DNA from: Chitinophaga ginsengisegetis
GTDB lineage: Bacteria > Bacteroidota > Bacteroidia > Chitinophagales > Chitinophagaceae
Assembly (NCBI RefSeq): GCF_900168065.1
Contig: NZ_FUZZ01000006.1
Span: 1 to 64,000 of the forward strand
DNA: 64,000 nucleotides
Reading direction: 5' to 3'
Shown: in pieces, positions 1 to 6,509 of the stretch
Position numbering within the stretch: position 1 is the stretch's first letter
Layout: each line of letters starts with the position of its first letter
Notes under the pieces: model-generated
The model's input: the letters and a program-made list of their open reading frames with translations, nothing else
What the model was told of the DNA's origin: nothing
The model's database searches: none
Made by a program: the position numbers and the translations under genes

Positions 1-153
1 TTGTGCGCGGATCTGATTTACGTAATATAAAACCAGTTCATCTGTAAGCAGTACTTGTTTATTATGCCAGCTGTATTCATACCAGCTATGCCTGGTTTTG
101 CCAAACAATCCGCATAGAGTGGCCAATGCCACTCTGGAATAATCCTGTCTCAT
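1..153 (-). CDS. IS3-family transposase OrfB (DDE integrase), N-terminal fragment
   Basis: This reading frame starts at ATG 153-151 and stays open to the window edge, 51 codons. It begins MRQDYSRVALATLCGLFGKT and continues through a RHSWYE stretch to a VNQIRA segment, the usual start of OrfB in IS150-like elements, where a conserved R-M-G-x-R block would follow. The DDE catalytic core lies outside the window. The ATG overlaps the orfA stop as ATGA. Upstream of the ATG the same frame is open back through a run of seven A, so the protein can also be made as an OrfAB fusion by -1 frameshifting. Confidence 0.8.
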   Translation of the reverse strand, partial: MRQDYSRVALATLCGLFGKTRHSWYEYSWHNKQVLLTDELVLYYVNQIRAQ

Positions 154-707
154 TTGGGTGACTGTTTGGCGCCAGATTTTTTTCTAATCTTAATTTTAAA
201 ATGCTGTTCAGCCAGGTCAATCATCGTTTCCAAAGCTGCTATTTTTAACTTTGCCTCTGCCAAAGCTTTTTCTAATTCCTGGGATCTGGGGTCCGGTAAG
301 TTTGCGCTGGTCGGCAATTGTTGCATAATAGATGGATTTGTAGCGATTAAAGCTGTATCCTCCTGCCGGTACTTATGCTGCCAATTATAGATAGTGTAGG
401 GTCCTGAAATGTTATATACGGACATGGCTTGCCGGATCGTCATTTCCCCCTGTTCAATATGTCGGAGAATACTTCTCTTCTGCTGGACTGTAAAAGAGCG
501 GTGTTTCTTTTGCTGATATTTTTCTGAGCCATACAAACGCATCCAGTTGGCCAGACTGGACATTGATATCCCATAGTGTTCGCATACGGCCTGCCAACTT
601 ACTCCTGATTCTACGCTTGCCACGGCCTCTTTTATTAATTGTTTACTACACTTTTGACGACGATTTGTCCTTAAATCTGAACTTTTAAGACCTTGTTCTA
701 CTAACAT
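150..707 (-). CDS. IS3-family transposase OrfA (helix-turn-helix protein)
   Basis: This 185-residue protein is the DNA-binding half of an IS3-family transposase and would recognise the element's ends. Two helix-turn-helix units are visible, at about residues 20-60 (around VCEHYGISMSSLANWMRLYG) and 70-115 (around MSVYNISGPYTIYNWQHKYR). A leucine-zipper-like helix follows at about 143-170 (ELEKALAEAKLKIAALETM), which in this family drives OrfA multimerisation. The C-terminus is very basic. Length and double HTH fit IS150-type OrfA. The stop overlaps the OrfB start by ATGA, and an A7 run lies 24 bases before the end of the gene. Confidence 0.88.
   Translation of the reverse strand: MLVEQGLKSSDLRTNRRQKCSKQLIKEAVASVESGVSWQAVCEHYGISMSSLANWMRLYGSEKYQQKKHRSFTVQQKRSILRHIEQGEMTIRQAMSVYNISGPYTIYNWQHKYRQEDTALIATNPSIMQQLPTSANLPDPRSQELEKALAEAKLKIAALETMIDLAEQHFKIKIRKKSGAKQSPK
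177..183 (-). other. Candidate -1 ribosomal frameshift site (A7) in the IS element
   Basis: On the minus strand the orfA frame reads AGA AAA AAA TCT here, that is A-AAA-AAA, a classic slippery heptamer. A -1 slip continues as K-I-W-R-Q-T-V-T-Q and enters OrfB at its ATG without meeting a stop. IS3-family elements normally make OrfAB this way. I did not identify a downstream pseudoknot. Confidence 0.6.
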
Positions 708-719
708 AACACTTTTTTT

Positions 720-746
720 AGTGTATAGTTTTTTCAGGACGGGTCA
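720..746 (-). repeat. Probable terminal inverted repeat of the IS3-family element
   Basis: This 27-bp stretch reads TGACCCGTCCTGAAAAAACT and onward on the minus strand, just upstream of the orfA start at 707. A TG terminus and a position immediately outside orfA are what an IS3-family left end should have. The matching right end is outside the window, so the exact boundary is inferred. Confidence 0.55.
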
Positions 747-1011
747 AAAACATGTTAGTAATATTTAGAATACGGCTTGTAGATATGGAATGTTTAAAAA
801 GATTTTGAGGTTTAATTTTTTATCATAATTTAGTGAATGAATTGAAAGTGTTACCCAGATTTTTATGTGAAAGAGAATAGTTAGCCAATTTTAAATCATT
901 TTTTTATAAACGTTAGCCCTGATCAACAGATAATGATGTAATCGATGGACTGCAGCATTAGTCTTGATTATCATTTTTATTTATCGACCCTGTACCGTAA
1001 TAGCCTTGACT
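747..1011. other. AT-rich gene-free stretch beside the IS element
   Basis: No coding region, RNA gene or clear repeat was seen in these 265 bases. They are clearly more AT-rich than the core genes from 1.8 kb onward. Together with the remnants up to 1248 they form a degraded accessory stretch of about 500 bases next to the IS end. Confidence 0.5.
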
Positions 1012-1242
1012 ATGAAGTATTGTTTTTTATTTTTCTGTGCTTTTCTTGCAAGTCCTTTTACCTATTCCCAGAACATCTTTCTGTCAACCGGACCGGTAGG
1101 TATTGGTACTCACCTTATTCTTATCAGAGATCATATTACCATTTACATCAAAGCCCGCAAAGCCAGTGAAGCTAGTAAAGCCTCCTGCACCAACACCGGC
1201 ACCTCCGGCGGAAACACCACCGAAGCCATCAACGCTGAGTGA
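1012..1242 (+). pseudogene. Short secreted-protein remnant with signal peptide
   Basis: From the ATG at 1012 the frame gives a convincing signal peptide (MKYCFLFFCAFLASPFTYSQ), then a stretch NIFLSTGPVGIGT. That phrase resembles the start of many Bacteroidota secreted adhesin-like proteins, which read GPVGIGTTNP or similar. After this the protein loses sense and stops at 76 residues. A longer start at 964 is possible but would put 16 residues before the signal peptide. I read it as the truncated 5' end of a secreted-protein gene, though a real short peptide cannot be excluded. Confidence 0.35.
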
Positions 1243-1248
1243 TATGTG
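1084..1248 (-). pseudogene. Possible Rhs/YD-repeat remnant on the minus strand
   Basis: The minus-strand frame between stops at 1251-1249 and 1086-1084 encodes a glycine-rich stretch followed by GFDVNGNMISDKNK. The latter resembles the YDxNGNMxxDxNKG phrase common in Bacteroidota Rhs proteins. There is no start codon and only about 54 residues, so any gene is broken at both sides. The complementary plus strand reads as a proline-rich stretch in frame 2, so one of the two is a shadow. The assignment rests on one short phrase. Confidence 0.25.
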
Positions 1249-1272
1249 TTATATTAGATAAAAATTAAATAA

Positions 1273-1716
1273 ATGGCAAAAGGAAATGTTTTACTTCGAA
1301 AAGCTTTTGTTGAAATGCAAAAAGAATCCCCCGATTTAGGGGTTGCATTTAATCTTTTGGAACAATCTGCAAATAAGGGAAATGCAGAGGCACTTTACGC
1401 TATAGGCACTTGGTACTTATATGGAACATTTGTGAAAAAAAATCCTTCTTTAGCTGTTGAATATTTTATGAGTTCTGTAGAAGGGAATCACAGTAATGCA
1501 TATTTTGATTTAGGCATTTGTTATGAAAGCGGAACAGGAGTTAAGAAAAACTATAAGAAGGTATTTGATTGTTATTTAAATGCTGCATTACTTGGGAATA
1601 ATCAGGCAATATATGAGGTTGGGAGATGTTACTACTATGGAATAGGGATACCTAGAAATGAAAGAATTGCTGGCATTTGGCTTAGGCAGGCAAAGGAAAA
1701 AGGTGTAATAGACTAA
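1273..1716 (+). CDS. Sel1-repeat protein
   Basis: This 147-residue protein is built of Sel1-like (TPR-type) alpha-hairpin repeats of about 36 residues. The A-x-x-x-L-G/Y-x-x-Y-x-x-G-x-V-K-K pattern recurs at about 38-73 (ALYAIGTWYLYGTFVKKN), 74-109 (AYFDLGICYESGTGVKKN) and 110-145 (AIYEVGRCYYYGIGIPRN). There is no signal peptide or membrane segment, so it is probably cytosolic. Sel1 proteins are protein-binding scaffolds. In Bacteroidota some stand beside Rhs or other polymorphic toxins as immunity proteins, which would fit the Rhs-like scrap just upstream, but that is inference. The gene is visibly more AT-rich than its downstream neighbours, suggesting acquired DNA. Confidence 0.8.
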   Translation: MAKGNVLLRKAFVEMQKESPDLGVAFNLLEQSANKGNAEALYAIGTWYLYGTFVKKNPSLAVEYFMSSVEGNHSNAYFDLGICYESGTGVKKNYKKVFDCYLNAALLGNNQAIYEVGRCYYYGIGIPRNERIAGIWLRQAKEKGVID

Positions 1717-1775
1717 TTTGCGTCACATGGCACAATTCTCGATAACCTACCTGCTGAAAACCAAACCCACAGATC

Positions 1776-2666
1776 ATGCTATCTCATCAAAATCCAATAA
1801 TCCGGCATAAATTCACTGCCGATCCCACCGCAATAGTCCACAATAATACCATATACCTATACACCGGCCACGACGAAGCTCCCGTAGGAACGGAAGCTTA
1901 TGTAATGAACGAGTGGTTGTGCTTCTCATCCACCAACCTCACGGAATGGACGGAACATCCTGTTCCATTAAAAGCAACAGACTTTTCATGGGCCAGCGGT
2001 AATGCTTACGCATCAAAGGTAATCGCGCACAACGATAAGTTTTATTGGTATGTGGCCGTAGCCCATGCTACCATTAAAGGTTCGGCCATTGGTGTGGCAG
2101 AGGCCACCAATCCGGCTGGTCCGTTTAAAGATGCCCGTGGATCGGCATTGATTACCCTTGATATGCTGCCATCAGGCGTTCATGAAAAAGCTAACCTGGA
2201 TCCAACCGTGATGATCGACGACAACGGGCAGGCATATATTTTCTGGGGGAACGGACAGTGTTTTTATGCGAAGTTGAAACCCAATCTCACTGAACTGGAC
2301 GGGCCGGTAAACACACTGGACCTGCCGGGGTTTGAAGAAGGCACACACCTGCATAAACGCAACGGCTGGTACTATCTTTCCTATGGCTACCAGATGCCCG
2401 AAAGAGTGGCTTATGCCATGAGCCGGAGTATGGAAGGCCCGTGGGAGTTTAAGGGAATATTAAGTGAGCTGGCAGGAAATTGCGAAACAAACAGGCCGGC
2501 GATACTGGATTTCAAAGGAAGGTCTTATTTTATTTATCACAACGGCGGACTGAAAAATGGAGGAAGTCACAGGCGCTCGGTGTGTATCGACTATCTGCAT
2601 TACAATTCCGACGATACCATGAAACGGGTTATCATGACCTCCGAAGGAGTACAGATGGCATATTAA
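1776..2666 (+). CDS. Glycoside hydrolase family 43 protein
   Basis: This 296-residue protein is a single five-bladed beta-propeller glycosidase of the GH43 type, a family that removes alpha-L-arabinose, beta-D-xylose or related sugars. The three acidic residues of the family are visible: base Asp16 (TADPTAIV), the pKa-setting Asp142 (NLDPTVMIDDNG) and general acid Glu188 (FEEGTHLHKRNGWYYL). The C-terminal beta-sandwich found in many GH43 enzymes is absent. No signal peptide is present, so it should act in the cytoplasm on imported oligosaccharides. It stands alone, without SusC/SusD neighbours, and converges on the BKACE gene. Substrate cannot be told from sequence. Confidence 0.85.
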   Translation: MLSHQNPIIRHKFTADPTAIVHNNTIYLYTGHDEAPVGTEAYVMNEWLCFSSTNLTEWTEHPVPLKATDFSWASGNAYASKVIAHNDKFYWYVAVAHATIKGSAIGVAEATNPAGPFKDARGSALITLDMLPSGVHEKANLDPTVMIDDNGQAYIFWGNGQCFYAKLKPNLTELDGPVNTLDLPGFEEGTHLHKRNGWYYLSYGYQMPERVAYAMSRSMEGPWEFKGILSELAGNCETNRPAILDFKGRSYFIYHNGGLKNGGSHRRSVCIDYLHYNSDDTMKRVIMTSEGVQMAY

Positions 2667-2718
2667 ATGCAGTGCCTGTTATTATGAAAGTAATAGGCTC
2701 AGCCTGGAAAAGAAATAA

Positions 2719-3456
2719 TCAACTCCAGTGAAAGGCTGCTTTCACCAGCGCTTCGTTGCTTTCTGCAATGGCGCCGGATGGGTCCAGCAAGGTATCTTCA
2801 AATCCTATTCTCAGGTCGTAGCCCTTATATTTAGCCACTTTCAGTATTTCCCAGCAGGTGCTGTCAAAACCATGCAACACCACGGTTTGATGCGGCTGCT
2901 TATCGGTAAGCTTATCTTCAATGGCTTTCACCGTTGCCAGTGCTGCCGTAAGCTCCTGCTCTTCCGGTTCAATTAACAGCCGGAAACATTCCTTCAGTAA
3001 CCCGCTGCTACTGAAATTAGTGGCTGCCTGTGCGGAGTTGAGACCCGCTTCCACACCTATCTTCTTATCGAGTATTGCCTGTATGATGCGTTCAAAACCA
3101 GCTTCATGCCCGTTTACAGACACAAAGTTGGGCAGTACTTCCCACTCGCGGATATATGCAAGCCGCTGGCTGATATCGGGTACTATCCAGGCGCCGGTGC
3201 TGATGCCTACCGGGATTTCCGGCACAGCTGCCTTTACGGCTTTTACCTGTTCATTTACAAACTGTGGTTCCAGGGTTTCTTTACCGTTGTGGTCACGTAC
3301 ATGAAAATGAATAGCGCCCGCACCGGCAAGAACAGCGCTTGTGGCGGCTGCCACCAGTTCTGCTGTGGTAACCGGAATATCCGGATGATCGGCTTTGGAC
3401 CTGGAACCATTTAATGCTGCTTTTATAAACATACTTCGTGGCTTTTTTGAGGTCAC
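2719..3456 (-). CDS. 3-keto-5-aminohexanoate cleavage (BKACE/DUF849) family enzyme
   Basis: This 245-residue protein belongs to the beta-keto acid cleavage enzymes. They are TIM-barrel zinc enzymes that cleave a beta-keto acid with acetyl-CoA, giving acetoacetate and a CoA ester. Visible signatures are KAALNGSRSKADHP at the first strand, the zinc motif HFHVRD (His50, His52, Asp55) and the C-terminal RIGFED with the expected zinc ligand Glu220. Family members are usually 270-310 residues; this one is on the short side and SVNGHEAG replaces the more usual SVN-x-x-E region, so the substrate may differ. Met9 is an alternative start. It is transcribed away from the AraC gene. Confidence 0.82.
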   Translation of the reverse strand: MTSKKPRSMFIKAALNGSRSKADHPDIPVTTAELVAAATSAVLAGAGAIHFHVRDHNGKETLEPQFVNEQVKAVKAAVPEIPVGISTGAWIVPDISQRLAYIREWEVLPNFVSVNGHEAGFERIIQAILDKKIGVEAGLNSAQAATNFSSSGLLKECFRLLIEPEEQELTAALATVKAIEDKLTDKQPHQTVVLHGFDSTCWEILKVAKYKGYDLRIGFEDTLLDPSGAIAESNEALVKAAFHWS

Positions 3457-3491
3457 TGCATAAATGATACCTGTATTTTGATGATCAGCTT

Positions 3492-3511
3492 TTTCGCCGG
3501 TACCGGCGAAA
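3492..3511. promoter_or_regulatory. 20-bp perfect palindrome in the BKACE/araC divergent region
   Basis: The half site TTTCGCCGGT is followed directly by its exact reverse complement, giving a perfect 20-bp dyad centred at 3501/3502. It lies 35 bases upstream of the BKACE start and 168 upstream of the AraC-type gene. A dyad of this size in a divergent promoter region is a good operator candidate for a homodimeric regulator. It could also form a short hairpin in RNA. The regulator is unknown; AraC proteins more often bind direct repeats. Confidence 0.5.
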
Positions 3512-3679
3512 GCAGGAGCGCCAGCGCTGTGGAGGAGGGTGATCAGATTGCAGTATTTTTTCCCTGAAGTGGGTATTTACCTGCTGCGGCAGCAGGGCAG
3601 GGCTTGTCTTCTTTCATCATTATTTTTAGCATACCGGTTGAGCTTTTTATCATAGCTTTAATCGTTTAAAAAGCTGCTG

Positions 3680-4540
3680 ATGACGGATAATATTCTTACA
3701 CAATCGTTAAAAGACATTACGGACCAGGAGATAAGTATCAACAAATTTATTGGAACGCAGAATAAAGAAGATTTTTACAAAAAAGCAGCACATCGCAGGG
3801 ATGACCATTACCTGTTTATCTTTCAAAAAAAAGGCAGAAGTACGATCGTTATTGATTTTAAAGAGGTGGAATTAATTGAAAGTATGGTGTTGTGCGTGTT
3901 ACCCGGACAAATTCATTATGGCATTGCAGCAGATAATAATACTGAAGCATGGCTGATCACACTGGATACTAATTTTGTAGAGGAAGATTACAGGAGAATT
4001 TTTGATGATTACTATTTTCAAAACACACCAGTAGCCTTATCCGGCTTAGAAAGTGCTTCTCTGAATGATTGTATTGAATTGATGGCGTCCATAGCGCAAA
4101 ACCGCCGGCAATTGAATTTTATGCCCCAGGTAATGTATTCATTGATCAGCACCGGTATTGGAATGTTCGCTTCTGCTTATCGCCGGCAGGAGAATAAGGA
4201 CGCATCTTTATCACGCACGCATCTTTTAACACAGCAATTTAAACGGCTACTTTTGCAACAGTTTAAAACACATAAAACTACTTCTGCTTACGCTACCCTG
4301 TTAAATATAACCCCTGCATACCTGAACGATGCCGTAAAACAGACAACAGGATTCACAGTAAGTTTCTGGATACAACAAACTATTATCGTGGAGGCAAAAA
4401 GACTATTGTATGCAACAAATGCATCTGTTAAGGAAATAGCCTGGCAGTTGGGTTTTACTGATCACGCTTATTTTACCCGCTATTTTTCTAATGCCGAAGG
4501 CCAGCCGCCACTGCAATTCCGCCACAATTGCCGCAAATAA
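3680..4540 (+). CDS. AraC-family transcriptional regulator
   Basis: This 286-residue protein has the usual two-part AraC layout. Residues about 20-140 are a cupin-like sensing domain: HYLFIFQKKGRSTIVIDFKE, then LPGQIHYG. Residues about 200-282 hold the double helix-turn-helix with the signatures SAYATLLNITPAYLNDAVKQ and VKEIAWQLGFTDHAYFTRYF. It probably binds a small molecule and activates nearby genes. Nearest candidates are the divergent BKACE gene and the SDR gene 70 bases downstream. Start ATG 3680 follows no clear ribosome binding site, which is usual in this phylum. Confidence 0.92.
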   Translation: MTDNILTQSLKDITDQEISINKFIGTQNKEDFYKKAAHRRDDHYLFIFQKKGRSTIVIDFKEVELIESMVLCVLPGQIHYGIAADNNTEAWLITLDTNFVEEDYRRIFDDYYFQNTPVALSGLESASLNDCIELMASIAQNRRQLNFMPQVMYSLISTGIGMFASAYRRQENKDASLSRTHLLTQQFKRLLLQQFKTHKTTSAYATLLNITPAYLNDAVKQTTGFTVSFWIQQTIIVEAKRLLYATNASVKEIAWQLGFTDHAYFTRYFSNAEGQPPLQFRHNCRK

Positions 4541-4565
4541 TCCAATAGTTCCCCTTATCCGTCCA

Positions 4566-4596
4566 TTTTACGGGTGAATAGCTGCTGATAACTTTG
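4566..4596 (+). promoter_or_regulatory. Bacteroidota-type promoter of the SDR gene
   Basis: A perfect -7 box TAACTTTG (4589-4596, consensus TAnnTTTG) is preceded after 19 bases by TTTT (4566-4569, consensus TTTG). The -7 box ends 14 bases before the ATG at 4611, so the leader would be very short. This gives the SDR its own promoter apart from the AraC gene. Confidence 0.5.
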
Positions 4597-4610
4597 CAGG
4601 AAAATAACAA

Positions 4611-5480
4611 ATGGGAACCCACATCATTCTTACAGTCGGGGTAATATGCCTGTTATGGCTTTTATTCAGAGGGATAAAGTTTGTTTATCCTTATATCCGT
4701 CGCACAGATCTTAAAAAGTACCTGACGCCGGGAGCCTTTGCTGTTGTTACCGGCGCAACCGACGGAATCGGGAAGGCTATCGCTATGGCACTGGCAAAGA
4801 AAGGCTTTAATATCGTTTTACATGGCCGGAACGAAGATAAATTACAGGCGGTGAAACTGGAAATTGAAACGGATAACCCGCAGTGCAGGGTAGTTCTCCT
4901 GTTACATGATGGAAGCAGGAAAAGCCGGGTGAATGTGGAAGAAATTGAGCATTTACCTGTGACGGTACTGGTTAATAACGTAGGGATAGGGCCGATGAAT
5001 GCACTCGCGGATTTTTCTGCTGACGAAATTGATGAAACAATTACGCTTAACATGGCCTTCCCATCACAGCTGACCCGTAGTTTGCTGCCACAACTGGGAA
5101 AACAGGCGCTTATATTAAATATTTCGTCGTATGCGGGCCTGTTCCCACCGCCCTATTTAGCGGTTTATGCAGGCTCAAAGGCATATAACAATGCCTTTTC
5201 CATTTCGCTGGCCCGTGAATTAGAAAATGTGGAAGTGATTTCAATAATAACCGGTAGTGTAAACACCGGGACAAATAAAAAGCCTGTCACCTTTATGAGG
5301 CCGGCCGCGGCCACCTATGCAAAACATGTGCTGGCCATTGTGGGTTGTGGCAGAAAGAGTATTATGCCCTATTGGCCTCATGCCATACAAACTTTTCTGA
5401 TATCCCTGCTGCCTGAAAAGCTGATCGATAGCGCAACCAAAAGAGCCATGCAGCAGGAGTTAAAACGTCCGGGGGCTTAA
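4611..5480 (+). CDS. Short-chain dehydrogenase, membrane-anchored, 3-ketoacyl reductase-like
   Basis: This 289-residue oxidoreductase starts with a membrane helix (residues about 4-20) and then has a full classical SDR fold. Visible are the cofactor motif TGATDGIG (47-54), NNVG (122-125), the catalytic Ser172/Ser173 in NISSYAG and the Y-x-x-x-K pair Tyr186/Lys190 in YAGSK. The N-terminal anchor and the C-terminal part around YAKHVLAIVGCGRKSIMPYWPHA resemble 17-beta-hydroxysteroid dehydrogenase type 12 / very-long-chain 3-oxoacyl-CoA reductases. NADPH-dependent reduction of a keto lipid at the membrane is likely. The true substrate is unknown. Confidence 0.88.
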   Translation: MGTHIILTVGVICLLWLLFRGIKFVYPYIRRTDLKKYLTPGAFAVVTGATDGIGKAIAMALAKKGFNIVLHGRNEDKLQAVKLEIETDNPQCRVVLLLHDGSRKSRVNVEEIEHLPVTVLVNNVGIGPMNALADFSADEIDETITLNMAFPSQLTRSLLPQLGKQALILNISSYAGLFPPPYLAVYAGSKAYNNAFSISLARELENVEVISIITGSVNTGTNKKPVTFMRPAAATYAKHVLAIVGCGRKSIMPYWPHAIQTFLISLLPEKLIDSATKRAMQQELKRPGA

Positions 5481-5500
5481 CCTGGCAGGCGTTTTAGTAT

Positions 5501-5533
5501 AGCCAGAAAGGATCACATTCATCCTTTCTGGCT
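5501..5533. terminator. Bidirectional hairpin between convergent SDR and M48 genes
   Basis: A perfect 13-bp stem, AGCCAGAAAGGAT (5501-5513) against ATCCTTTCTGGCT (5521-5533), encloses a 7-base loop. It sits between two convergent genes, 21 bases after the SDR stop and 22 before the M48 stop. There is no strong T run on either side, so it may work as a transcript-end hairpin rather than a classical intrinsic terminator. Confidence 0.6.
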
Positions 5534-5554
5534 TACATCTTCCTGAAAAAATAA

Positions 5555-6361
5555 TTATTTCGCTGCTACAACAGGTTTCTCATACCCATCTTTCTTCGCT
5601 TTCTCCGCCATTGTATTCATTCTTTTTTCTGTATCAGGGTGAGAAGAGAATAACTGGGAACCTTTCTTTTTATCACCACTGCTTTCCTGTGAGGCCTTCC
5701 ACAATTTTTCAAAAGCCATAGACATGCCCCACGGATTGAGCTTTGCTGCTTTCAGAAATTCATAACCGTAGTTGTCGGCCTGGCTTTCCTGGTTGCGGGA
5801 ATACGCGGAGTTAGCAACTGCTTCTCCCAATTCGCCGAGCTGTGAATCGCTCAGGGTACCGGCAGTACCGCCCTGTGAAGAAACGCCATCTTTCAGTGCG
5901 GAGGTCATCAGCGCTGTTTTGAACGCATCTTTGGAATCCTTGTTTTTTACATGTCCGATTTCATGTCCTATTACACCCATCACTTCATCATCTGTCATGG
6001 TTTGTAATAACCCGGCGCATACACGCACGCTGCCATCTGCACAGGCAAAAGCGTTGATATCCCTTACCAGGTACACTTTAAAGTTAAGGTTCATGCCCTC
6101 ATAGCTGGTTACATGGTCGGTGAGCTTTTTCAGCCGCTGTGCCATCGGATCATCAGCCGGTGCAACGGGGTTGTGCTCATCCATCCACTGGATATACTCT
6201 TTGGTATACCTGATCACATCATCATCTGTGAGGGTGGCTGCTTTCACTGCTTTGGCGCCGGCGCCCAGTGTTTTTGCGTTTAATTTCAATTGTGCATTTG
6301 AGGCTAACGCAAATGACATAGTCAAAGCGCATACGAAACCGAATCGTGCGTAAACAGACAT
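5555..6361 (-). CDS. M48-family metalloprotease, secreted
   Basis: This 268-residue protein begins with a signal peptide ending ALASNAQ (about residue 24), so it acts in the periplasm. It carries the zinc protease motif HEIGH (133-137) and the third ligand Glu192 in SRNQESQAD, the standard M48 arrangement. Its length and layout match the LoiP/YggG-type periplasmic Zn proteases, which help outer-membrane protein quality control. There is no lipobox cysteine and no TPR extension. A well-formed promoter lies about 63 bases upstream. It is a single-gene unit converging on the SDR. Confidence 0.9.
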   Translation of the reverse strand: MSVYARFGFVCALTMSFALASNAQLKLNAKTLGAGAKAVKAATLTDDDVIRYTKEYIQWMDEHNPVAPADDPMAQRLKKLTDHVTSYEGMNLNFKVYLVRDINAFACADGSVRVCAGLLQTMTDDEVMGVIGHEIGHVKNKDSKDAFKTALMTSALKDGVSSQGGTAGTLSDSQLGELGEAVANSAYSRNQESQADNYGYEFLKAAKLNPWGMSMAFEKLWKASQESSGDKKKGSQLFSSHPDTEKRMNTMAEKAKKDGYEKPVVAAK

Positions 6362-6423
6362 AATAAAGGTTTTTATTGTTGAAAAGGGTTAAATACTTAA
6401 TGACTGCATTCAAGGTTACGGCG

Positions 6424-6455
6424 CGAAGATAAATATTGTTATGGTTCCATACAAA
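6424..6455 (-). promoter_or_regulatory. Bacteroidota-type promoter of the M48 protease gene
   Basis: On the minus strand TTTG (6455-6452) is followed after exactly 20 bases by TATCTTCG (6431-6424). The consensus is TTTG, 19-21 bases, TAnnTTTG, so only one base deviates. The box lies about 63 bases before the start codon at 6361, giving a leader of roughly 55 bases. Confidence 0.6.
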
Positions 6456-6509
6456 CAATTTTAACGCCGTAAACGGCTCAAATGTTTTTAAAATATATTA
6501 ATTTAGGGC

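Larger units (their letters stand above)
1..746 (-). mobile_element. IS3-family (IS150-like) insertion sequence, partial
   Basis: The element is read on the minus strand and cut by the window start, so only one end, the whole of orfA and the first 51 codons of orfB are present. The outer end appears to lie at 746: read from there on the minus strand the DNA begins TGACCCGTCCTGAAAA, and a TG start is usual for IS3-family ends. The partner inverted repeat and target duplication are outside the window. The two-gene layout, the two helix-turn-helix units of OrfA and the -1 relation of orfB to orfA all fit the IS150 group. The full OrfB cannot be checked, so present activity is unknown. Confidence 0.85.

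Noticed and set aside
945..1169. 74-codon plus-strand frame overlapping the signal-peptide remnant
   Set aside because: It has no signal peptide or domain and overlaps a frame with a clear signal peptide.
2674..2698. Imperfect hairpin between the convergent GH43 and BKACE genes
   Set aside because: The stem needs a bulge and has only 3 plus 5 pairs; too weak to call a terminator.
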